A stretch of 41,896 bases of DNA, from assembly GCA_903908165.1 (NCBI GenBank), contig CAIVQX010000023.1, forward strand, positions 1 to 41,896, read 5' to 3'. This document shows positions 8,518 through 19,899 of this stretch, piece by piece (positions within the stretch are counted from its first letter, which is position 1; every line of letters begins with the position of its first letter). Below the pieces are notes generated by a model. It ran no database searches. It saw only the letters and a program-made list of their open reading frames with translations, and had not been told where the DNA came from. Origin of the DNA: an uncultured Methylococcaceae bacterium (GTDB lineage: Bacteria > Pseudomonadota > Gammaproteobacteria > Methylococcales > Methylomonadaceae). Made by a program: the position numbers and the translations under genes.

Positions 8518-9540
8518 CTAGATATAATTTTTTATTAATAGCTCCGCTATTTGAACACTATTTAATGCGGCACCTTTTCTAATGTTATCTCCAACGATCC
8601 ATAAATCAATACCTAACGGATGTGATATGTCTTCTCTGATACGCCCAACGAAGACATCATCATTTCCTGATGAGTCAGTTACTGCAGTGGGATAGCCACC
8701 GTCCTTACGCTCATCGACAACAGTTACCCCAGGAGCTTTTTTCAATAGTGCTCTTACTTCTTCTGATGATATTTTTGATCGGGTTTCAATGTGTACAGCT
8801 TCAGAATGTCCATAAAAAACGGGAACTCTTACTGCGGTTGCATTTACCATAACAGTTGTATCACCCAATATCTTTTGAGTTTCCCAAACCATTTTCATTT
8901 CTTCCTTGGTATAACCGTTATCCATAAAAACATCAATTTGAGGCAGCACATTGAAGGCAATTTGTTTGGGATAAACGTTAGTATTGATCGCCTGCATGTT
9001 GAGAAGACTTAGAGTTTGTTTACCTAATTCTTCTATTGCTTCTTTACCAGTACCAGAAACAGCCTGATACGTACAAACATTAATTCTAGAAATCCCAGCC
9101 GCATCATAAATAGGTTTTAAGGCTACTAACATCTGGATTGTTGAACAATTGGGGTTGGCGATGATGCCTCGATTTTTATAATCAACAATTTTATTTGGAT
9201 TCACTTCAGGTACTACAAGTGGAATATCATCCTCATAGCGAAACTGTGAGGTATTATCAATCACGATACAACCTGCAGCCGCCGCTTTGGGTGCATATAT
9301 TTCAGAAATACTGGCACCAGGAGAAAATAAACCAATTTGAGCTTTAGAAAAATCGAAGTTCGCTAAATCTTCAACTCTTAACGAGCCTTCTTTAAATGGA
9401 ATGCGCTTGCCGACTGAATTACTACTGGCTAAGGCGTAAACCTCTCCAACAGGAAACTGACGTTCTTCTAAAATAGAAAGCATGGCTTCGCCCACTGCGC
9501 CCGTCGCACCAACAACTGCAACGTTATAAACTTTACTCAT
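8518..9540 (-). CDS. asd: Aspartate-semialdehyde dehydrogenase
   Basis: 340 residues. It reduces aspartyl phosphate to aspartate semialdehyde with NADPH, the branch point to lysine/diaminopimelate, threonine and methionine. The N-terminal Rossmann motif VAVVGATGAVGEAML and the catalytic cysteine in NPNCSTIQM are clear. The His-containing GHSEAVHIET and the end GIDLWIVGDNIRKGAA are also family features. AAGG precedes the ATG by 8 bases. It lies between adk and fimV on the same strand, 71 bases before fimV. Confidence 0.96.
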   Translation of the reverse strand: MSKVYNVAVVGATGAVGEAMLSILEERQFPVGEVYALASSNSVGKRIPFKEGSLRVEDLANFDFSKAQIGLFSPGASISEIYAPKAAAAGCIVIDNTSQFRYEDDIPLVVPEVNPNKIVDYKNRGIIANPNCSTIQMLVALKPIYDAAGISRINVCTYQAVSGTGKEAIEELGKQTLSLLNMQAINTNVYPKQIAFNVLPQIDVFMDNGYTKEEMKMVWETQKILGDTTVMVNATAVRVPVFYGHSEAVHIETRSKISSEEVRALLKKAPGVTVVDERKDGGYPTAVTDSSGNDDVFVGRIREDISHPLGIDLWIVGDNIRKGAALNSVQIAELLIKNYI

Positions 9541-9646
9541 TTATGAATACCTTAATAGAGGTTTAAAACATATAAATCTTATAGATATATATGTGACTTA
9601 AAAATTTGCTTATGAAATGATTTATATCAAGAAGTTTAATCTCGAT

Positions 9647-10609
<963 letters not shown>

Positions 10610-13438
10610 ATGAGTGACCTACTTAAACTTTTTCAAGACTCATCTTCATTCCAAGGTAGTAATGCCAGTTTTATTGAAAATTTATATGAACGTTTTTTAG
10701 AAAACCCCGACTCTATCGAGTTGAGTTGGCAAAAAGAATTTAAGGCGCTTCAAAATGGATCGGCTTACGAAACTCCACATAGCCCAGTTGTAGCCCGTTT
10801 TGCAGAACTTTCTGCTAAATCTCAAGGTAGGTTAGCTCAGTTACAAGGTTTTACTGAAGAAAGTGTAAAAAAACAAGCTTCTGTTTCGCGCCTTATTAAC
10901 CATTATCGAGTGCGTGGTCATCAAATTGCTTACTGTAATCCGCTTGGAAAATTCGCTGCTAAACCAGCCGATATGGATCCAGCTTATTATGGTCTTTCAG
11001 TGCCAGATATGGATACACTATTTGATACAGGTGCTTTATTTGGTGAAGTTGATAGATTACCTCTGCGTGATATCATTCAAAACTTGAAAAACCTATACGG
11101 AGGTAGTATTGGTTATGAATACATGCACATTGTTGATACACAAATCAGACGTTGGTTAATAGGTCGTATAGAAAGCTCTAAAAATAAATTAGTTCTTAAT
11201 GCTGAGAATAAAAAAAGTATCTTAAAATTATTAACTGCCGCAGAAAGTATTGAGAGTTATCTCCATCATCGCTTTGTCGGTCAAAAACGTTTTTCACTGG
11301 AAGGTGGTGAATCTCTCATTGTAATTCTTGATGAATTAATACAGAGTTCTGGCAACAATGGCGTTAAAGAGATAGTCATCGGTATGGCGCATAGAGGTCG
11401 CTTGAATGTATTGGTTAACATTTTAGGGAAAAGTCCTGCCAGTTTGTTTAATGAATTCGAAGGGACCTCAGCTTTATCACCCGGTGTAAATTCTGGTGAT
11501 GTTAAATATCACATGGGTTTTTCATCTGACATTACAACTCCTGGAGGCGCAGTCCATCTGACCTTGGCATTTAATCCATCCCATTTAGAAATTATCAATC
11601 CGGTTGTTGAAGGTTCAGTAAAAGCAAGGCAGGATAGAGCCGGAATCGATGGGATAAATACGGTAATTCCGATTTTAATACATGGAGATGCTGCTTTTTC
11701 AGGCCAAGGAATTGTTATGGAAACCCTCAATATGTCACAAACTAGGGCTTTTTATACGGGGGGGACTGTTCACATTGTTATTAATAACCAAATCGGTTTC
11801 ACTACTAGTAATCCAGTTGATGCACGGTCAACTTTATACTGTACTGACGTGGCCAGTATGATTCAAGCGCCTGTTTTTCATGTTAATGGTGATGATCCCG
11901 AGGCAGTTATGTTTGTGACTAAACTCGCTCTTGATTATCGAATGACTTTCAATAAAGATGTGGTTATTGATCTTATTTGTTATCGTCGACTTGGTCATAA
12001 TGAAGCTGACGAACCAGCTACTACCCAACCCATGATGTATAGGAAGATACGCCAGCATCCAACTACACGACATATATATGCACAAGAACTGATTAGAGAA
12101 GACATCCTCAGCTTGGCGCAATCTAAAAAAATGGAGGATGATTACTTAAAGTTACTGGAGTCTGGGCAAGTAGTATCAAGACCAATATCATCAAACGCGA
12201 ATTATTCATATACAAATCAATGGAATAACTTTCTTAACATGGGCTGGGAAACACCATGTAAAACAGCTATTTCCATGGAACATTTACGCTTCTGTAATGA
12301 TCGTATGCAACGATTACCAAGTGGTTTTGAGCTTCATCCCCGTGTTGCCAAAGTGATGGAAAACCGCTCTAAAATGGCTGCTGGGTCACTACCGCTGGAT
12401 TGGGGCTTTGCTGAGAATATTGCTTATGCCAGTTTACTGTTAGAAAAATATAATATTCGGTTAACAGGTCAGGATGTTGGCAGAGGGACTTTTGTCCATC
12501 GTCATGCTGTATTTCATAACCAATTGAATAATAAAACATATACTCCAATTAAACATCTTGATAAAAATCAGGGTAATGCACAAATTTTTGATTCTTTATT
12601 ATCAGAAGCTGGAGTCTTGGGTTTTGAATATGGCTATAGTACAACAATGCCTAATACTTTGGTTATTTGGGAAGCGCAATTTGGAGACTTCGCTAATGGA
12701 GCTCAAGTTGTCATTGATCAGTTTATCAGTTCTGGTGAAACTAAATGGGGACGTTTTTGTGGCTTAGTTATGTTGTTGCCACATGGTTTTGAAGGGCAGG
12801 GACCAGAACATTCTTCAGCAAGATTGGAACGCTATTTACAACTTTGTGCCGAACATAATATTCAAGTTTGTTACCCTACGACACCTGCTCAAATATTCCA
12901 TTTGTTACGTCGTCAACTATTACGGCCTTATCGGAAACCTCTTATTATTATGAGCCCAAAAAGTTTATTGCGTCATAAACTTGCGGTGTCAACGCTTGAA
13001 GATATAACTAATGGCGCTTTCCAGCCAGTAATTGGCGAACAGGATAGTATTAATCCAGATGAGGTAACTCGGTTTATATTATGCACCGGTAAGGTTTATT
13101 ACGATTTACTGGAAGCTCGTCGTAAAGACAACCTTAAACATGTTGTTATTGCACGACTTGAGCAAATTTATCCCTTTCCTGATAAATTACTAAAACATGA
13201 GTTGGCAAAATATCCTCAGTTAAAAGATTTTATTTGGTGTCAAGAAGAGCCTAAGAATCAAGGCGCTTGGTATCAATCTAAACATCATTTTTCCGACAAT
13301 ATTTCAAATCAAATTAACATATCTTATGCTGGACGTGATCCGTCTGCAGCACCCGCTGTTGGGAACTTTCATGTTCATATAGAACAACAAAAAGCTGTCG
13401 TTCAATCAGCCTTATACGGCAATTTTTCAGGAAAATAA
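10610..13438 (+). CDS. sucA: 2-oxoglutarate dehydrogenase E1 component
   Basis: 942 residues, normal length for E1o. It is a thiamine-diphosphate enzyme that decarboxylates 2-oxoglutarate and passes succinyl to the lipoyl group of SucB. The N-terminal segment [22 protein letters not shown] is the E2-binding region of the family. [18 protein letters not shown] and [17 protein letters not shown] are E1o signatures. [19 protein letters not shown] followed by [12 protein letters not shown] is the ThDP-binding motif. The C-terminal half has [23 protein letters not shown] and [12 protein letters not shown]. It is the first gene of a tight sucA-sucB-E3-like operon; the sucB ATG begins 1 base after the stop. 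Confidence 0.97.
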   Translation: MSDLLKLFQDSSSFQGSNASFIENLYERFLENPDSIELSWQKEFKALQNGSAYETPHSPVVARFAELSAKSQGRLAQLQGFTEESVKKQASVSRLINHYRVRGHQIAYCNPLGKFAAKPADMDPAYYGLSVPDMDTLFDTGALFGEVDRLPLRDIIQNLKNLYGGSIGYEYMHIVDTQIRRWLIGRIESSKNKLVLNAENKKSILKLLTAAESIESYLHHRFVGQKRFSLEGGESLIVILDELIQSSGNNGVKEIVIGMAHRGRLNVLVNILGKSPASLFNEFEGTSALSPGVNSGDVKYHMGFSSDITTPGGAVHLTLAFNPSHLEIINPVVEGSVKARQDRAGIDGINTVIPILIHGDAAFSGQGIVMETLNMSQTRAFYTGGTVHIVINNQIGFTTSNPVDARSTLYCTDVASMIQAPVFHVNGDDPEAVMFVTKLALDYRMTFNKDVVIDLICYRRLGHNEADEPATTQPMMYRKIRQHPTTRHIYAQELIREDILSLAQSKKMEDDYLKLLESGQVVSRPISSNANYSYTNQWNNFLNMGWETPCKTAISMEHLRFCNDRMQRLPSGFELHPRVAKVMENRSKMAAGSLPLDWGFAENIAYASLLLEKYNIRLTGQDVGRGTFVHRHAVFHNQLNNKTYTPIKHLDKNQGNAQIFDSLLSEAGVLGFEYGYSTTMPNTLVIWEAQFGDFANGAQVVIDQFISSGETKWGRFCGLVMLLPHGFEGQGPEHSSARLERYLQLCAEHNIQVCYPTTPAQIFHLLRRQLLRPYRKPLIIMSPKSLLRHKLAVSTLEDITNGAFQPVIGEQDSINPDEVTRFILCTGKVYYDLLEARRKDNLKHVVIARLEQIYPFPDKLLKHELAKYPQLKDFIWCQEEPKNQGAWYQSKHHFSDNISNQINISYAGRDPSAAPAVGNFHVHIEQQKAVVQSALYGNFSGK

Positions 13439-13439
13439 A

Positions 13440-14666
13440 ATGAGTATTGAAGTTTTAGTTCCAAATTTACCCGAATCGATATCAGATGCAACTCTCATAA
13501 ACTGGCACAAACACAAAGGTGATTTTGTCAACAAAAATGAAAATCTTGTAGATCTTGAAACAGATAAAGTTGTTCTCGAAGTAACGGCGCCAGAATCTGG
13601 CGTACTAACTCAAATATTTAAAGATAATGGAGCTATCGTAACTAGTGGTGAAATACTTGCTCTATTGGATTTGGAAAATACGCAAGATATTCAAATTTCT
13701 TCTTCTGAAAAAAAATCTAGTGATGCTCTCATGCAAATTAACGAGGACATCCCTTTAAGTCCATCAGTCCGTCGATTAATTCATGAAAATGCTTTGGATC
13801 CATCAATAATCAAAGGATCGGGTAAAAGTGGACGCCTCACAAAAACGGACGTGATTGAACACTTAAGCAAGCAACAATTAAGCAATGGAAATATACAAAT
13901 TACGACTCAAGTAAAAACCACAGAACCGACTATTTCGACTGAAACAACTCCACTTGCAACTAACATACGTCCTGAACAACGCGTGGCAATGACTCGATTG
14001 AGGGTTAAAGTTGCAGAACGCTTATTACAGGCTCAACAAAATGCTGCAATGTTAACAACGTTTAACGAAGTTAATATGCAAAACGTTATAGATTTACGAA
14101 ATCAATACAAATCTCGGTTTGAACAAAAACATCAGGTCAAACTTGGTTTTATGTCATTTTTTGTTAAAGCATCAATAGAAGCTTTAAAACGCTTTCCCGC
14201 AATTAATGCCTCAATTGATGGAACTGATATTATTTATCATGGTTATTATGACATGGGGATTGCAGTTAGTACTCCGCGTGGTCTCATAGTACCAGTCTTA
14301 CATGATGCCGATCAGTTGGATTTTGCAGGTATCGAGAAAAGTATTAGCAATTTTGGAGAAAAAACCAAGACCGGAACGCTTACCTATGAAGACTTAAAAG
14401 GAGGTACATTTACCATAACAAATGGTGGAGTGTTCGGATCTATGTTATCCACGCCAATTCTTAATCCACCTCAATGTGCTATTTTAGGTATGCATGCTAT
14501 AAAAGATCGACCCGTTGTAGAAAATGGTCAAATTGTCATTAGGCCTATTATGTATCTGGCCTTATCATACGACCATCGCTTGGTTGATGGTCGAGAGGCA
14601 GTACAATTCTTGGTGACTATCAAAGAATGTTTAGAATCACCTGCTCATCTTTTACTTAATATTTAA
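13440..14666 (+). CDS. sucB: Dihydrolipoyllysine succinyltransferase (OGDH E2)
   Basis: 408 residues. It moves the succinyl group from its lipoyl arm to CoA. Domains in order: one lipoyl domain with the lipoylated Lys in [11 protein letters not shown] (near residue 42), a peripheral-subunit-binding domain ([21 protein letters not shown]), and the catalytic acyltransferase domain. The last has [19 protein letters not shown] and the active-site [12 protein letters not shown], where His and Asp are present. The subunit-binding domain is the docking site for E1/E3, so E3 docking appears intact even though the adjacent E3-like gene is abnormal. Confidence 0.97.
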   Translation: MSIEVLVPNLPESISDATLINWHKHKGDFVNKNENLVDLETDKVVLEVTAPESGVLTQIFKDNGAIVTSGEILALLDLENTQDIQISSSEKKSSDALMQINEDIPLSPSVRRLIHENALDPSIIKGSGKSGRLTKTDVIEHLSKQQLSNGNIQITTQVKTTEPTISTETTPLATNIRPEQRVAMTRLRVKVAERLLQAQQNAAMLTTFNEVNMQNVIDLRNQYKSRFEQKHQVKLGFMSFFVKASIEALKRFPAINASIDGTDIIYHGYYDMGIAVSTPRGLIVPVLHDADQLDFAGIEKSISNFGEKTKTGTLTYEDLKGGTFTITNGGVFGSMLSTPILNPPQCAILGMHAIKDRPVVENGQIVIRPIMYLALSYDHRLVDGREAVQFLVTIKECLESPAHLLLNI

Positions 14667-14670
14667 AGGT

Positions 14671-16077
14671 ATGCATAAAAAAAATGCACATTTTGATGTA
14701 ATAGTTATTGGTGCAGGGCAAGATGGTTTCGCTAGTGCTATTCGCAGTGCTCAGCTTGGCTTTAAGACGGCTTGCATTGATACATGGAACCATAACAAAT
14801 CGCAGTATAAATTAAGTGATTCACATCTGAATACTGGGAGCCTAGCCTCAATGTGTTTATTTGAATCTGCAAAGATATATCAGCAAATCAATTCAACTAT
14901 TTCACAGCATGGCATTTATGCTGAAAATATTTCAGTTGATGTAAAGTCAATGATTCATCGTAAAGATAAAACAATCGAAAAAATAAGTCGAAATATGTCT
15001 GATTTATTTATTCAACACAATATAACTCACATAAAAGCAAAAGCTCAGCTGGTAAATGACCAGAAAATTGAAATTTCCGATTACGACACACAAGTTACAT
15101 CAATAATAAAAGCGAAACACATTATTCTAGCTACTGGCTCAATCCCAATTACTTTATCTGGTATTCCAATTGATAATAAATACATTATTGATACTATAAC
15201 GGCGTTAAATTTAGATTCAGTGCCAAAAAAAATGGCCATAATTGGTGCTGGGGTGGCTGGTCTTGAAATAGCTAGTATTTGGAATAGATTGGGCTCCGAA
15301 ATTATCTTACTTGAGGCTCAAGAAAACTTCTTATCGTTGGTCGACCAACAAATCTCATGTGAGGCTTTCCGCATTTTTCAAAACCAAGGATTGGATTTGC
15401 GTCTGGGTGCTCGTGTTATTTCTGCAAAAAAGAGTAACCATAAAGTATGTATTGAGTATCAAGATCAGGATGGTGTGCACCTACTTAATGTAGATAAATT
15501 AATCGTTGCATGCGGTAGAAAACCAAATACTGGAGAATTAGCAGCACCTGAAGCAAATTTATTACTTGATGATAATGGCTATGTTTATGCTGATGATTAT
15601 AATAGAACAAATCTGCCAGGTATTTACGCCATTGGTGACCTAACGTTACTCGGTCCTGCTGTATCTCACAAGGGTATAGAAGAGGGTGTTTTAGTTGCTC
15701 AACGGATAGCTGGCATCCATAAGTCACTTGATTATAAAAATATTCCTTGTGTGGTCTATACAGAACCTGAAATTGCATGGGTGGGTCAAAATGAGCAAGT
15801 ATTGCGCGCAAATGGTGAAAATATAAAAATCAGTGTGCGTACTTTTAATTCAAATTTTCGGGCACTAGCAATGGGCAAAAATGAGGGTATTGTTAAAATA
15901 ATTGCTAACTCAATTACTGATAAAATACTTGGTGTGCACATAATTGCAACACAAGCTTCCGAGTTAATTGCTGAAGCAGTTTTAGCAATGGAGTTCTCAG
16001 CTAGTACCGAAGATTTATTAAGCACTATACATGCTAATAATACTCTCTCTGAAATTTTACATGATGTGCTTAAATAA
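14671..16077 (+). CDS. E3-like flavoprotein without the redox disulfide (degenerate dihydrolipoyl dehydrogenase)
   Basis: 468 residues, the normal E3 length, starting 4 bases after sucB (AAAGGT as ribosome site). The fold is kept: FAD motif VIVIGAGQDGFASAIRSAQLG (G14xG16xxG19), NAD motif IIGAGVAGLEIASIWNRLG, ACGRKPNTG, YAIGDLTLLGPAVSHKGIEEG, and a C-terminal dimerisation domain. The catalytic residues are not. The family motif GGTCLNVGCIPSK aligns with SDSHLNTGSLASM, so the two redox cysteines are His52 and Ser57 and the following Lys is Met61. The catalytic HPTLSE aligns with NNTLSE, with His replaced by Asn456 and Glu461 kept. The frame is intact. Position says E3 of the OGDH complex; chemistry says it cannot reoxidise dihydrolipoamide by the known mechanism. 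A structural or new flavoenzyme role is possible. Confidence 0.85.
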   Translation: MHKKNAHFDVIVIGAGQDGFASAIRSAQLGFKTACIDTWNHNKSQYKLSDSHLNTGSLASMCLFESAKIYQQINSTISQHGIYAENISVDVKSMIHRKDKTIEKISRNMSDLFIQHNITHIKAKAQLVNDQKIEISDYDTQVTSIIKAKHIILATGSIPITLSGIPIDNKYIIDTITALNLDSVPKKMAIIGAGVAGLEIASIWNRLGSEIILLEAQENFLSLVDQQISCEAFRIFQNQGLDLRLGARVISAKKSNHKVCIEYQDQDGVHLLNVDKLIVACGRKPNTGELAAPEANLLLDDNGYVYADDYNRTNLPGIYAIGDLTLLGPAVSHKGIEEGVLVAQRIAGIHKSLDYKNIPCVVYTEPEIAWVGQNEQVLRANGENIKISVRTFNSNFRALAMGKNEGIVKIIANSITDKILGVHIIATQASELIAEAVLAMEFSASTEDLLSTIHANNTLSEILHDVLK

Positions 16078-16107
16078 CCTATAAAAAATAATATGTATCT
16101 ATAGGTT
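16076..16107 (+). terminator. Possible stem-loop after the sucAB operon
   Basis: AACCTATA (16076-16083, overlapping the stop codon) pairs with TATAGGTT (16100-16107) over a 16-base loop. No real T-tract follows, so it is at best a weak terminator or mRNA end-stabilising stem. Confidence 0.25.
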
Positions 16108-16398
16108 TAAAAGCCTGTCTCTTTGTGTAATATTTTAATTAATATAACAATACCTTTTTAATCTTAAAATAGCTAAAATTCTTAGCTCTTCTATCTATAA
16201 AAATACTTGCTAAACCATAAGCAATAACAACCTCCCCCCAACAACTATTTGCCAAGTATTGAACTACAATTATCAAGGTAAATAATTGATGCGTTTCCTG
16301 ATGCGTTCAACTATCTAATTAACAGGCGATATACTGTCAATTTCAATATTGATACCTTTTTCTTATTGCCACATTTTTTTAATAGACTCGTTCATAAT
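16078..16398. other. Intergenic region before the polysaccharide cluster, about 320 bp
   Basis: Apart from the stem-loop at its left end I see no gene here. It should hold the promoter of the polysaccharide block. No convincing sigma-54 site (TGGCAC-N5-TTGC) was found by eye, although such promoters are expected for XrtA systems controlled by PrsK/PrsR. Confidence 0.4.
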
Positions 16399-18840
16399 AT
16401 GTTTATTTCCTGCAATTATCGAAACAACATTAAGAAAATAACAATCTACATCTTTTTTTTGGGATTGAGTTTACTTGTTAGCTGTAATAAGAACAAAGAA
16501 AATGATTCGAATAGCCATTTACAAAAAGGTATCGAATACATAAACAAAGGTGAGCTTACGAAAGCTAAGTTAGAAATAAAATCATCAAGCCAATCTGGCA
16601 AAGAAACAGCAGAAACATATTACTATATGGCCTTGCTAGACGAGAAAAACCAGCACTTTAAAGGCATGAAGGAAAATTTATTAAAAACGGTTGAGTTAGC
16701 TCCTGATTATATTGATGCAAGAATAAAGTTAGGGAAAGTTCAAGTTTTATTTGGAGAAACAGATAATGCAATGAGCCAAGCTGAATTTATTTTAAAAAAA
16801 ACAGGCCAAAATGTAGAAGCCTTAGAGTTAAAAGCTTCAGTACTCATAAAACAAAAAAAAACAGCCGAGGCGTTGGATATTATCGACCACATTTTAATAG
16901 ATAATCCACACAATACGGATGCATTATCATTAAAAGCTCTAATTTATATGGATAAGGAGAACTATAGTCAAGCGTTAGCTTTAATTGAAGACGCAAAGAA
17001 ATCAGATCCAACCAATATTGGTTTAGACTTTTTTAAAATTCAGCTAGATGCAAAAACTAAAAACATTGATGCTGTTATGGCTGATTATGAGAAATTAGTT
17101 TCTTTACATCCAGAAAATAGTGAATATAAAATAACTTTGGCTAAGATTTATGTCCAAGCAGCTAAAATAAAAGAAGCTGAAAAGTTATTATTCAGTTTAA
17201 TTGAATCAGAACCAAACAACGTAAAATCAAAACTATTGGTTCTTGATTTTTTAAGTGCAACAGCTTTAGATAGGGTTGATAAACAGTTCAAACTATTTCT
17301 TGATTTTCATAAGGATCAACCGAGAACATTGCTTGAATTGGCAAAGTGGATGATTGCAAGAAGAAACTTCGAAGCAGCAACGCCAGCACTTCAGCGAGTT
17401 ATAGAACTGGAAGAAGACTCATCAGTTGGATTGTCAGCAAAAATTATTTTTGCAAAGATGGAGTTTGATAATAAAAATTTCGATGCCACATCCAAAATTG
17501 TAAATGAAATTTTAGATGCTAATCCAAATTATGATGATGCTAAAGTTTTAGAAGCAAGAATATTCCTAATAAAAGAAAATTATGATGCCGCTATATCTTT
17601 ATTAAATAGGGTAATTTGGAGCAAAGAAGGTGCTGAAGAAGCTAATCTTTTGTTGGGGCAGATTTTCATAATAAAAGGTGATCTAAAAAAAGCTGATCAA
17701 TATTTCTCTAATGCATTGGAAAGTAATCCAGCTAACATCCAAGCATTAAATTATCTTTATGATAAAGCTATGTCAACGAATGACATTAAAGCCGGAAAAG
17801 CCATCATTGAAAAAGCCTTAGTCATAAGACCTAACAGCATTGTTTTTCTTGAAAAGATGGCTAATATTAATTTATTAGAACATGATTGGGAGAAAGCAAA
17901 GGCAATAATTCAAAAAATTGCAACCTCACCAGATCCATTAGCAAACAATGTTGCAAGCTATTTACTGGCACAAGTGCTTCAAGGTCAAGGAAGTTATCAA
18001 AAAGCGATAGACATTTATAAAACATTACTGAAAGTCTTTCCTGAAAACAGTGATGCTCTAGGAAATATGGCTCGTTGCTATGAAAAGTTAAATAAGCGAT
18101 CAGACATGATCAACTATTTGAACGAATTACTGGCAATAAATCCTCAAAATATTCCAGCTGGTATTCTACAAGTTGATTTGTTGTTATTAAACAAGGAATT
18201 TGACAAAAGCGAATTATTACTAACAAATTTAATTAAGACGAATGTAAAAGTTCCTCAATTATATGTTTCATTGGCAAGTATATACTTCAATAAGAAAGAT
18301 GTTGATCATGCAATTTCAGTTTATGAAGATGGGTTAATTAAAAATCCTGGCGATATCAAGCTAGCTTTATCATTGGCAAATTTATATGAACATCAAGGAA
18401 AATATGATGAAGCTATCTCAATTTACGAGACACTATTAAAAACCAATCCTAGTCTTGATATTGCTGCTAATAATTTGGCAGCAATATTGAGCGAGCATTA
18501 TGTTGATGAAAATAGCCTGAAAAAAGCCGTCCAACTAGCTGATAAATTTAAACACTCGAATAAACCTTTTTATAAAGATACCTACGCTTGGTCCTTAATT
18601 AAAACAGGAAATATAAACGAAGGATTAAAGACATTGACTGAGATTGTTACTGCTTCACCCAAGATACCCGTATTCAGGTATCATTTAGGTGTGGCTTATT
18701 ATATGAATGGCAACAATAGTTTGGCAATGAATGAAATCAATCAAGCAATTGAACTTGATAATAAGGTAGGTTTTTTTCAAGATAGAAAAAATGCTGAAAA
18801 ATTACTTAATGAAATTATACATAAGATAAAAGGGAGTTGA
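16399..18840 (+). CDS. prsT: PEP-CTERM/XrtA-system TPR-repeat lipoprotein PrsT
   Basis: 813 residues from the first ATG at 16399; an upstream in-frame TTG at 16366 is less likely. A basic N-terminus leads to a hydrophobic helix (ITIYIFFLGLSLLV) and a lipobox LVSC, giving a lipid-modified Cys29. The rest is about twenty tetratricopeptide repeats (for example YYYMALLDEKNQHFKGMKENLLKTVELAPD and LSLANLYEHQGKYDEAISIYETLL). Length, lipobox and continuous TPRs fit the PrsT family found beside exosortase-A polysaccharide loci. By analogy with other TPR lipoproteins of exopolysaccharide systems it may scaffold export or modification proteins in the periplasm. It starts the co-directional block. Confidence 0.88.
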   Translation: MFISCNYRNNIKKITIYIFFLGLSLLVSCNKNKENDSNSHLQKGIEYINKGELTKAKLEIKSSSQSGKETAETYYYMALLDEKNQHFKGMKENLLKTVELAPDYIDARIKLGKVQVLFGETDNAMSQAEFILKKTGQNVEALELKASVLIKQKKTAEALDIIDHILIDNPHNTDALSLKALIYMDKENYSQALALIEDAKKSDPTNIGLDFFKIQLDAKTKNIDAVMADYEKLVSLHPENSEYKITLAKIYVQAAKIKEAEKLLFSLIESEPNNVKSKLLVLDFLSATALDRVDKQFKLFLDFHKDQPRTLLELAKWMIARRNFEAATPALQRVIELEEDSSVGLSAKIIFAKMEFDNKNFDATSKIVNEILDANPNYDDAKVLEARIFLIKENYDAAISLLNRVIWSKEGAEEANLLLGQIFIIKGDLKKADQYFSNALESNPANIQALNYLYDKAMSTNDIKAGKAIIEKALVIRPNSIVFLEKMANINLLEHDWEKAKAIIQKIATSPDPLANNVASYLLAQVLQGQGSYQKAIDIYKTLLKVFPENSDALGNMARCYEKLNKRSDMINYLNELLAINPQNIPAGILQVDLLLLNKEFDKSELLLTNLIKTNVKVPQLYVSLASIYFNKKDVDHAISVYEDGLIKNPGDIKLALSLANLYEHQGKYDEAISIYETLLKTNPSLDIAANNLAAILSEHYVDENSLKKAVQLADKFKHSNKPFYKDTYAWSLIKTGNINEGLKTLTEIVTASPKIPVFRYHLGVAYYMNGNNSLAMNEINQAIELDNKVGFFQDRKNAEKLLNEIIHKIKGS

Positions 18841-18888
18841 TCCTTACATAATTATGTATTTAGTCTATTATTGTTTTGGGAGTAAATT

Positions 18889-19899
18889 TTGAAGATATTG
18901 GTAACAGGAGCAGCTGGTTTTATTGGTGCGGCACTCACATTAAGACTGCTGAAACGAGGTGATGAGGTCATAGGGATAGACAATTTAAATGATTATTATG
19001 ATACCAATTTAAAACTGGCGAGATTGGAAACTATTTTACATTATGCCAACTTTAAATTTATAAAGATTGATATTTCAGATAAAACGAAGATAGAAGCACT
19101 TTTTGAAAATGAAAAATTTGATAACGTTATGCATCTGGCTGCACAAGCTGGTGTCAGATACTCTATATCAAATCCACATGCATATATTGACTCCAATATT
19201 GTTGGTTTTTTGAATATATTAGAGGGTTGTAGAAACAATAAAATAAAGCACTTTGTCTACGCTTCATCAAGTTCAGTATATGGTGCTAATACAAAAATGC
19301 CTTTTTCTGTTCATGATAACGTAGACCACCCCGTTTCATTATATGCTGCTAGTAAAAAAACAAATGAATTAATGGCTCATACATACAGCCATCTTTATGG
19401 ACTCGCAACAACCGGATTACGTTTTTTTACGGTTTATGGCCCTTGGGGAAGACCAGATATGTCATTATTTAAATTTACTCAAAATATCCTTGAAGGGAAG
19501 CCAATAGATGTTTTTAACTACGGCAACCATCGTCGTGATTTTACATATATTGACGATATTGTCGAAGGTGTTATGAGAGTAATAGATAACCCGGCTCAGA
19601 AAAATAATCATTGGGATGGTAATTGTCCAGATCCTGGTACTAGTTTGGCGCCTTACAGAATATACAATATTGGCAATAACAATCCTGTTTCACTATTAAA
19701 CTTCATTGAAACTCTCGAAAAATGTTTAGGTAAGGAAGCAAAAAAAACCTTGCTTCCTATGCAGCAAGGTGATGTTCCTGATACTTATGCTGATGTAAGT
19801 GATTTTATTTCAGATTTTGATTATAAGCCGGACACAATTTTAGAGATTGGAGTTCGTAACTTTGTTGAATGGTATAAAAATTTCTATAGGAAGACTTGA
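18889..19899 (+). CDS. UDP-glucuronate 4-epimerase-type NAD-dependent epimerase
   Basis: 336 residues. The start is a TTG with GGGAG 6 bases upstream, in register with the family start [21 protein letters not shown]. It is a short-chain extended epimerase: NAD motif TGAAGFIG, catalytic [11 protein letters not shown] (Tyr-x3-Lys), [11 protein letters not shown], and [22 protein letters not shown]. The [15 protein letters not shown] segment is typical of UDP-glucuronate 4-epimerases rather than GalE. It probably interconverts UDP-glucuronate and UDP-galacturonate, or their N-acetyl forms made by the next gene. Its stop codon overlaps the next start (TGATG), implying translational coupling. Confidence 0.88.
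   Translation: MKILVTGAAGFIGAALTLRLLKRGDEVIGIDNLNDYYDTNLKLARLETILHYANFKFIKIDISDKTKIEALFENEKFDNVMHLAAQAGVRYSISNPHAYIDSNIVGFLNILEGCRNNKIKHFVYASSSSVYGANTKMPFSVHDNVDHPVSLYAASKKTNELMAHTYSHLYGLATTGLRFFTVYGPWGRPDMSLFKFTQNILEGKPIDVFNYGNHRRDFTYIDDIVEGVMRVIDNPAQKNNHWDGNCPDPGTSLAPYRIYNIGNNNPVSLLNFIETLEKCLGKEAKKTLLPMQQGDVPDTYADVSDFISDFDYKPDTILEIGVRNFVEWYKNFYRKT

Noticed and set aside
15485-16025. Minus-strand frames inside the E3-like gene
   Set aside because: They lie wholly under a conserved flavoprotein frame and have no recognisable content.
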